Positions 8,081 to 14,350 are shown, numbered from the stretch's first letter. The stretch: 64,000 nucleotides of DNA from Pseudomonadota bacterium (GCA_018241445.1 JAFEDT010000004.1:62001-126000), one strand, 5' to 3'. Program-made: numbers and translations. Notes: generated by a model not told the origin, from the sequence alone.

Positions 8081-8983
8081 TCAATTATCCTGCTTGATCG
8101 TGAGCACCCCGCCGGCGAAGGACGGCGTGTTGCCGCTCGCCCCGATGATCTGCGGGACGCTCAGCACACCGAAGTCAGTCAGGTTGCCGCCAGTGAGCTG
8201 ATCGTAAATGCCGTATGCCCCGACAGTGCCCCAGGCAGCCGTGGAGGTCGGGTAGGTAACTGCGTTGGAATTGCTCGTGGCGGCCGTGGTGCCTGTGCTG
8301 GCAGTGCTACCGCCCTGTGTCGCGGCGAAGTCAGTCAGCGCAGGATACGCACCCGCCTCGATTTTCACGCGCGCATAGGCGCCACCGGAGACTTCGGCCA
8401 GGCCGGACGGGAAACCAGTTCCGGTCTTGAGCACCGGCGACAGCTCGGTGAATACGGCACTGCCGTCCGTGATCGCCTCGCCGTCGACACCCAGATATGT
8501 GCCTGGCTGGGCGGCAGCAGACGTACCGGCCGTGGTGCAGCGATACAGGTGCTGGTTGGTGTCGCCGTTCGCACCGCCAGTCGGGGTTAGGCTGATGCAG
8601 TCACCGAAAGCGTAGGCGGTCGAGTTCGCGCGCAGCCCCTTGTTGATCGTGAACAGCGCCACATAGTGCGCTAGCTCGCAGGGAATGCCAGACACCGCAG
8701 TCCATGTGACGCCACCGTCGACGAGTGTGCTGCCGGGATTCGGCACGGCCAGCGTGTTCGTGCTGCCGGAAGTTCCGGCGGTCGTGCAGCGCAGAAACTT
8801 GCCGCCAGCGCCGGTCATGTTCGCGTGCGGCACGACGACGTCGCCGACGCTGTAGGCGGTAGTCGCCGCCCAGATTCCCTTGTTGACCACGGCGCTGCTG
8901 CCAGCCGCACCAGCAGAAGTCAGCGCGCCGCCGCGCCAGCGGCCGTCGATCAGCTTGTTGGTCGTGTAGTTGGAAAGATTCAT
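8081..8983 (-). CDS. Tail-fibre-like protein with two carbohydrate-binding-type repeats
   Basis: 300 residues. The start MNLSNYTTNKLIDGRWRGG and the internal AHYVALFT (near residue 106) are typical of a phage fibre family seen in many siphophages. Two related segments of about 65-70 residues follow one pattern: a G-x-W/L-x-A-x-T-A-Y-x-x-G-D opening, a C-T-T-A-G-T-S motif, and then a D-G-x-x-x-x-T/F closing. They run from about residue 35 and from about residue 114, and the pattern resembles short chitin/cellulose-binding modules. The C-terminus is G/T/S-rich. A role in host-surface recognition is inferred. About 20 bp separate it from the next gene. Confidence 0.75.
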   Translation of the reverse strand: MNLSNYTTNKLIDGRWRGGALTSAGAAGSSAVVNKGIWAATTAYSVGDVVVPHANMTGAGGKFLRCTTAGTSGSTNTLAVPNPGSTLVDGGVTWTAVSGIPCELAHYVALFTINKGLRANSTAYAFGDCISLTPTGGANGDTNQHLYRCTTAGTSAAAQPGTYLGVDGEAITDGSAVFTELSPVLKTGTGFPSGLAEVSGGAYARVKIEAGAYPALTDFAATQGGSTASTGTTAATSNSNAVTYPTSTAAWGTVGAYGIYDQLTGGNLTDFGVLSVPQIIGASGNTPSFAGGVLTIKQDN

Positions 8984-9028
8984 TTCGCAGACTCCTGTAG
9001 TGATTTGATAGATGCCAATTTCACGTGT

Positions 9029-9142
9029 TCACCGCAATGCGCTCGCAAGTCCGATCGCCACTCCGATCACAAGCATTACGCCCAGGTAGCAGGCGGCGAC
9101 GATCGCCGCAGCAGCCGCCAGATCGTCGTCCGGCCTTCTCAC
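9029..9142 (-). CDS. Small single-span membrane protein (37 residues)
   Basis: A GTG at 9142 overlaps the stop of the nuclease gene (GTGA) and opens a 37-residue frame ending at 9029. After a charged start (RRPDDD) almost the whole protein is one hydrophobic helix of about 26 residues (LAAAAAIVAACYLGVMLVIG and onward), with an Arg at the end. It could be a small phage membrane effector or a lysis accessory. No family is recognised. Confidence 0.5.
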   Translation of the reverse strand: MRRPDDDLAAAAAIVAACYLGVMLVIGVAIGLASALR

Positions 9143-9450
9143 GAAACGTCCTCCTCCCGCACGTACCAGCGCCCGTTCTGCTTCCACCAGCCATGCACCA
9201 GGATGCGGATTCCGCCGCGGCGCACGGCCGCGACGTTCGGATGGTCGGCGATCTTCTTCAGGCGTGAGCTCAAGCCGCTGCGGCTGGTAGTCTGCACGGC
9301 CACGACCTCGCGCTCGCCCACGCAGAGTATGTCGACGAAGCCGTACAGGTCCTGGCGGATTTTGACGTGCGGGTTCCAGTGCTCCACCACCTGGCACAGA
9401 TAGCCGCGCTTGCGCATCTCGGCGAGCGAGCGCTGTGTCGGGGAGCTCAT
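9139..9450 (-). CDS. Restriction/resolvase-like PD-(D/E)XK phage nuclease
   Basis: 103 residues from the ATG at 9450, which overlaps the previous stop by 4 bp; a longer start at 9492 would run into that gene. The sequence LAEMRKRGYLCQVVEHWNP, then DLYGFVDILCVGEREVVAVQ, then TTS, matches a small phage nuclease-like family: an N-terminal helix, Asp in GFVD, and a Q-T-T-S strand where classical members have E-x-K. Because of that substitution the catalytic set may be altered. It lies among small nucleic-acid-type phage genes. Confidence 0.7.
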   Translation of the reverse strand: MSSPTQRSLAEMRKRGYLCQVVEHWNPHVKIRQDLYGFVDILCVGEREVVAVQTTSRSGLSSRLKKIADHPNVAAVRRGGIRILVHGWWKQNGRWYVREEDVS

Positions 9451-9728
9451 AGGCCCAGATCCCGCTGCGCATTCGCCGGGTGCGTCGACCATGCCCGATG
9501 GTGCTCAGGGCAAAGATCCTTCTGCGCGACCGGCGACCAGGTGTGCTCGTCGCACAGTCCCCGATCGCAAGTATGGCTCAGCGATTTTCTGGCGAAACGG
9601 ATTCGCTGGAGCCGCCAGTCACACTCGCGCGTCGCCGGCGTGCCGCATATCACGCAGACCTTGATGCGCCGCGGGCCGCAGACGATCGCCGTCTGTCCAC
9701 TTGGCAGCTTGATCTGCGTGCAGGCCAT
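9447..9728 (-). CDS. Small Cys/His-rich, probably zinc-binding phage protein
   Basis: 93 residues with three paired metal-ligand candidates: CVICG near residue 25, CDRGLCDEH near 53, and CPEHH near 73. The arrangement suggests one or two zinc sites; no known named fold is recognised. The ATG at 9728 overlaps the preceding stop (TGATG), and the end overlaps the nuclease start by 4 bp, so the two are probably translated together. Confidence 0.65.
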   Translation of the reverse strand: MACTQIKLPSGQTAIVCGPRRIKVCVICGTPATRECDWRLQRIRFARKSLSHTCDRGLCDEHTWSPVAQKDLCPEHHRAWSTHPANAQRDLGL

Positions 9729-10363
9729 CAGTGCGCCGCAGGCTGCTGCCGACCGTTGCGCTTACCGCGCCGTGGCTTGTCGGCGCCGGCGTCCGGCTGT
9801 TCGCCCTCGCCGAACTTGTTCACCGGCGCATCCAGGCCGAGCTCCTGCTGCTTGCCGCGCTTGGCAGCTATGCGCGACTCGCCGATGGTGATGCGCACCT
9901 CGCGGTTCTGGTGTTCCTGCAGCAGCAGGTTGTTCTTGCCGATACCAGGGACCACCTGCAGCTGAAAGCTCAGCTCCGTCATGCCACCGACGACCGGCTT
10001 GAGCTCCATGCGCGAGATCCGGCAGGCCGGGCGGGCGCCTTCCTCGCCGTCGCCCTCCTCGGCCTCAAACTCGATCGACCGGTCGCCGCTGAAGCTGATC
10101 GTGCAGACGTCTGCATCGAGCTTGTCGGTGAGCCGGAACTCACCGCGCTCCCACCAGGACATCGGCTCGAGCGTCTTGTCCTTGCGCGTGTTGAACCAGG
10201 CGCGATCGCAGTGCGGATCGCCGATTAAGGCGTTGAGTTGCTCGGCGTTGAGCATCACGCCGGTGATTGGAATGTTGAATTCCGGGACGTCCTCGTCGCC
10301 GTGCTTCTCAAGGTTGTTGGAAATCTTGCCGATGCGGCAGTGAGCGTTATCGAGGCTGAGCAT
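9728..10363 (-). CDS. Phage protein of unknown function, mixed beta fold with basic tail
   Basis: 211 residues. An acidic beta-rich body (the opening NIPITGVMLNAEQLNALIGD and an internal FEAEEGDGEEGA) is followed by a Lys/Arg-rich C-terminus (DKPRRGKRNGRQQ). The start is preceded by AAGGGGAA at suitable spacing. Similar early-gene proteins are common in temperate siphophages without known function. It lies just downstream of the replication-type gene, so a DNA-metabolism role is plausible but unproven. Confidence 0.7.
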   Translation of the reverse strand: MLSLDNAHCRIGKISNNLEKHGDEDVPEFNIPITGVMLNAEQLNALIGDPHCDRAWFNTRKDKTLEPMSWWERGEFRLTDKLDADVCTISFSGDRSIEFEAEEGDGEEGARPACRISRMELKPVVGGMTELSFQLQVVPGIGKNNLLLQEHQNREVRITIGESRIAAKRGKQQELGLDAPVNKFGEGEQPDAGADKPRRGKRNGRQQPAAH

Positions 10364-10384
10364 GTGTTCCCCTTGGCGTTGGTT

Positions 10385-10624
10385 TCAGAGTTTCTCGCCG
10401 TACAGCCGCTCGAAGGCCTGGGCGAACGTGAATGCGGCTCTGGACTTCGAATCGCGGCCGCAGATCGCGCATTCGAGTCCGTGCAGGGCGATCGCCGCGC
10501 GCATGCGTTGCTTGCGCGTGGCGTAGTGCGTGGTTCCGGCGAAAGCGTGCTTCACGCGGTTGCAGAAATTGCTGATGCGGTCCAGCAGCCATAGCTCGCC
10601 CGCGAGGGTGTCTGTCTCGGTCAT
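10385..10624 (-). CDS. Hypothetical small phage protein
   Basis: 79 residues, helical and basic in the middle (RKQRMRAAIALHGLECAICG), with C-A-I-C that might be half a metal site. The start overlaps the stop of the replication-type gene by 4 bp (ATGA). No family is recognised. A 21-bp gap with a ribosome-binding site precedes the next gene. Confidence 0.6.
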   Translation of the reverse strand: MTETDTLAGELWLLDRISNFCNRVKHAFAGTTHYATRKQRMRAAIALHGLECAICGRDSKSRAAFTFAQAFERLYGEKL

Positions 10625-11292
10625 GCGGTTATCGCCTTGGCGGCAATCGCGGGCGGCGGATCGGAGCCAAACCTCTCGCGGTAGGTCGAGGCGAAATCTG
10701 GGTCTTTGCGCGGCGCAGCGGCGGCCCCCGGGCCAGCCGCAAGCGGAGCCGCGCTCCGCACGGGTTCGGGTCCGGGACCGGGTACGGTGGGAACGGTCCC
10801 GGTCCCGGTCCCGGGACCGGTCCCGGTGGTAACTCCTTTGTCACGCTTTCCCGTGTGACGCGTAACGCCGTTGCTGTTACGCGGATTCTCCCGCATTTTC
10901 GCTCGATGCCTGGCCTGGCGTTCCCGATTCTTGGCGCGCCGATTATCCTTATCCATCAAGACGTTCTTGGCGGCGAAGTCCGGAAGCTCTAGCGTTCCGT
11001 CCGGATGGACAACGAGCCAATCTGCAGAGACTGATAACAGCACTGTCACGCTGAGCCCTGTGACAGCGACAAGCATGCGTAACGGGGCATGGAGCCGGTT
11101 GTCACGCTTGATGTGCGTGTCGGCGTGACGCCAAAGTCGGAAAAGTGCCCCCATGGCAGCGTTACGCGCGATGGGGCTCGGCTGGTCGTCCTGGGTGCGC
11201 GCCAGGCCGTGCGCTTCCCCGATGGCGTCCGCCAGGGCGAGGACGCGCGGATCGTCCTCGAGATCCTTGTCCATGCGGATGTAGCCGCCCAT
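10621..11292 (-). CDS. Putative phage replication initiator/replisome organiser, N-terminal type
   Basis: 223 residues from the ATG at 11292, which overlaps the previous stop as TGATG and follows GGAGGGGG. A much longer in-frame start exists far upstream but would cover the neighbouring gene. The start (MGGYIRMDKDLEDDPRVLAL) and the following helices (MGALFRLWRHADTHIKRDNR) resemble the winged-helix N-terminus of phage replisome organisers. A very basic linker comes next, then a low-complexity Gly-Thr-Pro stretch (about residues 155-172), then a short C-terminus. The gene contains a dense cluster of GTnACGC motifs, as expected if, like lambda O, it holds its own origin. The function is inferred. 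Confidence 0.65.
   Translation of the reverse strand: MGGYIRMDKDLEDDPRVLALADAIGEAHGLARTQDDQPSPIARNAAMGALFRLWRHADTHIKRDNRLHAPLRMLVAVTGLSVTVLLSVSADWLVVHPDGTLELPDFAAKNVLMDKDNRRAKNRERQARHRAKMRENPRNSNGVTRHTGKRDKGVTTGTGPGTGTGTVPTVPGPGPEPVRSAAPLAAGPGAAAAPRKDPDFASTYRERFGSDPPPAIAAKAITA
10839..11167. repeat. Cluster of eight GTnACGC motifs: candidate replication origin iterons
   Basis: Eight exact GTnACGC copies (plus strand) start at 10840, 10855, 10862, 10876, 11045, 11101, 11125 and 11161. A one-base variant is at 11079. Three copies extend to TGTCACGCT (10839, 11044, 11100), and three are full GCGTnACGC palindromes (10860, 11123, 11159). An 8-bp hairpin (CGCGTAAC/GTTACGCG) spans 10859-10883. The copies fall in different codon frames, so protein repetition does not explain them. 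Confidence 0.6.
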
Positions 11293-11510
11293 CAGCCCCC
11301 TCCGCTTTCGGCCTGGGCCGTCAGATACTCGACTACCGCCGGCATATTCCTGGTCAGGCGCAGCCGCAGATCCTGGGATAGCGCGCCGTGGGTGCGCAGT
11401 ACGCGCACGATGCGCGAGCTCGGGTCGAACAGCAGGATGGCGCCTGTCTTGTTCACCTGGAGGACGAGGTCTGCGGCGATGGCGAGCTGTACGACGGTCG
11501 TCCCGGTCAT
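11292..11510 (-). CDS. Hypothetical phage protein
   Basis: 72 residues (MTGTTVVQLAIAADLVLQVN and then FDPSSRIVRVLRTHGALSQD), with no membrane span or obvious motif. The last third is helical. The end overlaps the replication-type gene by TGATG. It is not recognised. It is the first minus-strand gene after the plus-strand micro-gene and may follow its own promoter or read-through from the Cro side. Confidence 0.55.
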   Translation of the reverse strand: MTGTTVVQLAIAADLVLQVNKTGAILLFDPSSRIVRVLRTHGALSQDLRLRLTRNMPAVVEYLTAQAESGGG

Positions 11511-11628
11511 GGGATCGCCCCGGCCGCCGGCTGTGCGTTGCAGACGTGCGGCGCGGCCCCAGGGAGGGAGAGCCGCGCGGGCGGGGCGAATTCTTGCCGC
11601 AGAGATACGTGTCGTCTATCGTGGCGGC

Positions 11629-11808
11629 ATGGTGTTCGAGTTCCTGATCGCCTTCCTGGCCGGCGCGCTGGTTTGCGCCCTGTGCCTGATGCCAATTGTG
11701 GTGAGGCAGCGCCGCAAGATCGCGCGCCTGAACTGGCAACCACCAGAGGGCAAGTCAGTGAATGACCTTCTGTACGGCAGGCTGCTGAAGCGGCCACCTG
11801 GGAAGTAG
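11629..11808 (+). CDS. Small membrane protein, paralogue of the gene at 14,186
   Basis: 59 residues: one N-terminal hydrophobic span (FLIAFLAGALVCALCLMPIV), then VRQRRKIARL and a conserved end LLYGRLLK. The same pattern (AFL-G, VRQRR-I-RL, D-x-LYGRLL) appears in the 54-residue product at 14,186-14,350, which argues that both are real. A promoter-like TTGCCG, 17 bp, TATCGT ends only 6 bp before the ATG, so the transcript would be nearly leaderless. It lies opposite the flanking minus-strand genes, and an antisense frame is also open here. Confidence 0.6.
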   Translation: MVFEFLIAFLAGALVCALCLMPIVVRQRRKIARLNWQPPEGKSVNDLLYGRLLKRPPGK

Positions 11809-11817
11809 CAGTAAGCG

Positions 11818-12066
11818 TCACGCCGGCTTCCTCCGGCTGACTCCACCATCTTCCGTCTCGTCTCCAAACAACTCCGGCTGCATTCCGTTGCCAGCCATGC
11901 GGCGGTGGGCCACCTTGAACGCATGAGCCTTACGCTTTGCCCACTCCTGAAGCACTTCGCGCGCCACCGCAGCCTTGTCCTTGCCGAAGGCGACGGCTTC
12001 AGCCTCGAGCCACAGGTCAATCGATTCAGTGACCCCCAGCCGGAAGTCCTTAAGCGGCAGACTCAT
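11818..12066 (-). CDS. Small phage DNA-binding-type protein (ribbon-helix-helix-like)
   Basis: 82 residues from the ATG at 12066. In-frame alternatives are ATG at 12081 and GTG at 12111, and no start has a clear ribosome-binding site. The segment DFRLGVTESIDLWLEAEAVA then KDKAAVAREVLQEWAKRK has the strand-helix-helix look of CopG/Arc-like repressors. Similar short proteins sit beside Cro in other prophages. It probably acts in the lysis-lysogeny switch or early control; this is inferred from fold impression and place. Confidence 0.65.
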   Translation of the reverse strand: MSLPLKDFRLGVTESIDLWLEAEAVAFGKDKAAVAREVLQEWAKRKAHAFKVAHRRMAGNGMQPELFGDETEDGGVSRRKPA

Positions 12067-12147
12067 CGGGCGAATCCGCATGAGACATAACTGCGACCGC
12101 TTGGGTTGCACGTCCCCGCTTGCACCGCCCTGGCGTGCATCACCGGG

Positions 12148-12366
12148 TTATGCCGTTTTGCGTGGCTTGGAGGATTTGACGCCGCAGCGCTGCTGGTGAA
12201 GTTCATGCAGCTTCAATGCAGCATCGCCACGCGGACAGGCGCTGCGTCCAGTAGCGAGATCGCCAATGGTCGAAGGCGCAACGTCCGTCAGTGTTGCGAT
12301 TTCCGCGTAGGAAAGACCGGCGACCTGCAGATCGCGGATTCGAAGTGACCAGGGCGTTTCAAGCAT
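12148..12366 (-). CDS. Cro-like helix-turn-helix regulator
   Basis: 72 residues with a clear helix-turn-helix: GLSYAEIATLTDVAPSTIGD at about residues 17-36, followed by a short basic tail. It is divergent from the CI-like gene with 67 bp between start codons, the standard immunity-region layout. Its promoter (TTGACA at 12403-12398, TAGCAT at 12379-12374, minus strand) has a perfect palindromic operator over the spacer and -10. The predicted transcript begins about at the ATG, so translation may be leaderless. It probably represses the CI promoter and sets early-gene levels. Confidence 0.8.
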   Translation of the reverse strand: MLETPWSLRIRDLQVAGLSYAEIATLTDVAPSTIGDLATGRSACPRGDAALKLHELHQQRCGVKSSKPRKTA

Positions 12367-12376
12367 GGCCCTGATG

Positions 12377-12403
12377 CTACGGCGCGCCGTAGTTCAATGT
12401 CAA
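12377..12403 (-). promoter_or_regulatory. Left early promoter with perfect 16-bp operator
   Basis: On the minus strand TTGACA (12403-12398) is followed 18 bp later by TAGCAT. CTACGGCGCGCCGTAG at 12377-12392 is a perfect palindrome over the spacer and -10, so a bound repressor would block polymerase. The whole element matches the plus-strand one at 13,414-13,440 at 25 of 27 positions. A weaker related sequence (CCGTATCGGCGGACCG, minus strand) lies at about 12,404-12,419, beside the CI start. Confidence 0.8.
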
Positions 12404-12433
12404 CGGTCCGCCGATACGGAATCCCGTTGTAAT

Positions 12434-12844
12434 ATGCACGTGAGCGACTTCGGCGATAGGGTGAGGTCAAAACGGGAGGCTCTCGGCCTATCACAATCCG
12501 AACTCGCTGCCATGGCCGGCTTCAAGAGTGCCGGTAGCATAGGAGACATCGAGCAGGGCAAGCAGAGCGCGACGCGAAACATTGACCGCCTCGCCAATGC
12601 GCTGAGGACGACGACCCAATACCTCAGAACCGGCAAGGGATCGGCCGAGGCGCCACACCAACCAATAGATTTCAATGATCGGGAACTCGCGCTGATCGAC
12701 AAGTTCCGCCGTATGTCTGAACGCGAGAAATCGCGACTTGAGGGTTATGTGGATGGGGCGCGCCCCACTCGCCGCGGCGCTAGATCTCGCCCCCCGTCCA
12801 GAGGCCAGCCGTCCGCCCCACATCGGCAGGAGAAAGCTGGCTGA
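12434..12844 (+). CDS. CI-like phage repressor (short, HTH_3 type)
   Basis: 136 residues from the ATG at 12434; an upstream in-frame start at 12365 would run through the operator and is rejected. Residues 4-60 form a classical XRE helix-turn-helix (FGDRVRSKREALGLSQSELA, then IGDIEQGKQSATRNIDRLAN). The C-terminus is a short helical segment and a basic tail, with no LexA/S24 peptidase domain, so RecA-driven self-cleavage is not expected and induction must work another way. A downstream PH-domain gene follows in the same direction. Confidence 0.85.
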   Translation: MHVSDFGDRVRSKREALGLSQSELAAMAGFKSAGSIGDIEQGKQSATRNIDRLANALRTTTQYLRTGKGSAEAPHQPIDFNDRELALIDKFRRMSEREKSRLEGYVDGARPTRRGARSRPPSRGQPSAPHRQEKAG

Positions 12845-12911
12845 CGGAATCCGACGTGCTTAGATTATTGTGCGAGCCAGAGTAATTCGCCAAGAGAGGG
12901 AGACAACAACA

Positions 12912-13343
12912 ATGAGTTATGTCGAGAACAATCTGCTGCCAGGAGAGCGAGTTGCGTTCAGGACGCGTCTTCATCGGATCATCTTCCTGGCACCAGGAAT
13001 TTTTTCGCTGATCTTCTTCCTGCTGTCCGCCTTCGTCCATCCGTTTGCAGTGGTGCTTCTGTTGCCACTTGCGTGGCTCCTCGTTCGATTCATCGAATAC
13101 TTTACGTCCGAGTTTGCCGTTACCGACAAACGCGTGATCATCAAAGTTGGTGCGGTCAGTACGCGCACCCTGGAGCTGCAGCTGGCGAAAGTTGAGACCA
13201 TCGCCGTCAACCAGGGACTCATCGGGAAAATGGCTGGCTACGGCGATATCACCGTAACAGGCACGGGCGGCTCCAAGGAGCGGTTCAAGAGAGTCAGCGC
13301 GCCCTTGGAATTGCGCCGCGCTGTGCAAGCCGGGACCGGCTAG
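12912..13343 (+). CDS. Membrane PH-domain protein (YdbT/bPH2 type), lysogenic cargo
   Basis: 143 residues. MSYVENNLLPGERVAFRTRL is followed by two hydrophobic spans (about residues 20-65), then the bPH2 signature: EFAVTDKRVIIKVGAVSTRT, LELQLAKVETIAVNQGLIG and a final GDITVTGTGGSKERF. Such proteins sit in the inner membrane with the PH-like barrel in the cytoplasm; their roles are mostly unknown. It follows the CI gene by 67 bp and can be transcribed with it in the lysogen, so superinfection exclusion or a host-envelope effect is a reasonable guess. Confidence 0.8.
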   Translation: MSYVENNLLPGERVAFRTRLHRIIFLAPGIFSLIFFLLSAFVHPFAVVLLLPLAWLLVRFIEYFTSEFAVTDKRVIIKVGAVSTRTLELQLAKVETIAVNQGLIGKMAGYGDITVTGTGGSKERFKRVSAPLELRRAVQAGTG

Positions 13344-13399
13344 AACCCTGTGACTCTGATGTAGCGCCCGCCAGGGACGTTCGTTAATCCTGTCACGGA

Positions 13400-13443
13400 A
13401 CTACGGCCCCCCGTTGACATTGAACTACGGCTCGCCGTATGCT
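13400..13443 (+). promoter_or_regulatory. Right early promoter with duplicated operator
   Basis: TTGACA at 13414-13419, an 18-bp spacer and TATGCT at 13438-13443. The operator CTACGGCTCGCCGTAT (13425-13440) overlaps the spacer and -10 and is a near copy of the palindrome at 12,377. A second half-conserved site, CTACGG then CCGT, lies just upstream at about 13,401-13,413. The promoter serves the plus-strand operon that starts at 13,469; the leader is about 20 bases with GGGAGG as ribosome-binding site. Confidence 0.75.
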
Positions 13444-13468
13444 GCCTCCCATGCCATCGGGAGGCCCC

Positions 13469-13666
13469 ATGCAAACAGCCACGGTCGACGGCCGCTCCTA
13501 CGCCGTCACGACGCTCGACACCCCTGATTTGACCCGCGCCGATCTGCTGCGCCGCGGCTGGGACGGAAACTTCTACCAGCTGACCGGCAAGCGCGGTGCG
13601 GTGCACCTGGCCATGCGCAACAGCGCCACCGGTCGGTTCCTGAAGGCGACGGCGGTGCGGCTATGA
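13469..13666 (+). CDS. First gene of the right operon, hypothetical
   Basis: 65 residues from the ATG at 13469, preceded by GGGAGG; an upstream in-frame ATG at 13439 would fall inside the -10 region. The product (MQTATVDGRSYAVTTLDTPD, then RRGWDGNFYQLTGKRGAVHL) reads as a small beta-rich protein with a basic end. Not recognised. Its stop overlaps the next start by 4 bp. Confidence 0.65.
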   Translation: MQTATVDGRSYAVTTLDTPDLTRADLLRRGWDGNFYQLTGKRGAVHLAMRNSATGRFLKATAVRL

Positions 13667-13989
13667 GCGGCGCCGCCCCAACGGTAGACCTGAGCACCCC
13701 GCTGACCGCCGCGCGAGACGTACGCGCGCTGCTGATCGAGCGCGAGGAGCTGCTGGTCGCGCTGAAGGCGATAGCGGAGCTTGGCGGCAAAACCTTGTTC
13801 GGTGGTGAAGGCCATGAGCCTGGGTTCGCGCATCAGCTCGGCGCAAATTTGGCGTTTTGCCAAGCCGCCGAGATCGCCAACGTGGCCATCGCCAAGGCTG
13901 AAGGCAGCGCCACTCCTGCCGTCCGGCGCCATGGATTCGAATGCGACTGCTATGACTGCGTGGAGACGCGCAGAGGGTGGCGCGCATGA
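13663..13989 (+). CDS. Hypothetical phage early protein
   Basis: 108 residues. A helical body (ALLIEREELLVALKAIAELG) is followed by a C-terminal CDCYDC-type pair (FECDCYDCVETRRG) that could bind a metal. The start overlaps the previous stop as ATGA and the end overlaps the next start by 4 bp. Not recognised. Confidence 0.6.
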   Translation: MSGAAPTVDLSTPLTAARDVRALLIEREELLVALKAIAELGGKTLFGGEGHEPGFAHQLGANLAFCQAAEIANVAIAKAEGSATPAVRRHGFECDCYDCVETRRGWRA

Positions 13990-14189
13990 CCGACCGCGAT
14001 CTCGACCGCGCGCTGCATCTGTACGAGCAGTTCGTCCAGCTCCTGCTGCGCGCCAACCGCGCACCGGCCGGATCGATGGAGCGGTGGGAGGCGACGCTGC
14101 GCTATCGCGAGCTGCGCGCCGAGCTCGACGTCCTGCTCGCCGAGTGGCGGCGCGGACCGGTGCCGGTTCCCATGCAGGTGGCACTGTGA
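13986..14189 (+). CDS. Hypothetical phage early protein, helical
   Basis: 67 residues from the ATG at 13986 (ATGA overlap; an ATG three codons earlier is possible). Almost entirely helical and charged (RDLDRALHLYEQFVQLLLRA, RYRELRAELDVLLAEWRRG), possibly a coiled-coil dimer. No known family is recognised. Confidence 0.6.
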   Translation: MTDRDLDRALHLYEQFVQLLLRANRAPAGSMERWEATLRYRELRAELDVLLAEWRRGPVPVPMQVAL

Positions 14190-14350
14190 CCCCCGCCGTC
14201 GCCTTCCTCGGCGGTTGCATAGTGGGGGCACTTGCCATGCTGCCGGCGCTTGTCCGCCAGCGCCGCCGCATCGAGCGACTCGAGCGCATGCCCGATACCA
14301 GTCCAGCGGATCGGTTGTACGGGCGGCTGCTGCGCAAGGAGCTGCCATGA
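14186..14350 (+). CDS. Small membrane protein, paralogue of the gene at 11,629
   Basis: 54 residues from a GTG at 14186 that overlaps the previous stop (GTGA). A single hydrophobic span (AVAFLGGCIVGALAMLPALV) is followed by RQRRRIERLERM and the end ADRLYGRLLRK. The basic flank after the span predicts a cytoplasmic C-terminus. Homology with the product at 11,629-11,808 is visible across the span, the VRQRR motif and the LYGRLL end. Confidence 0.6.
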   Translation: MTPAVAFLGGCIVGALAMLPALVRQRRRIERLERMPDTSPADRLYGRLLRKELP

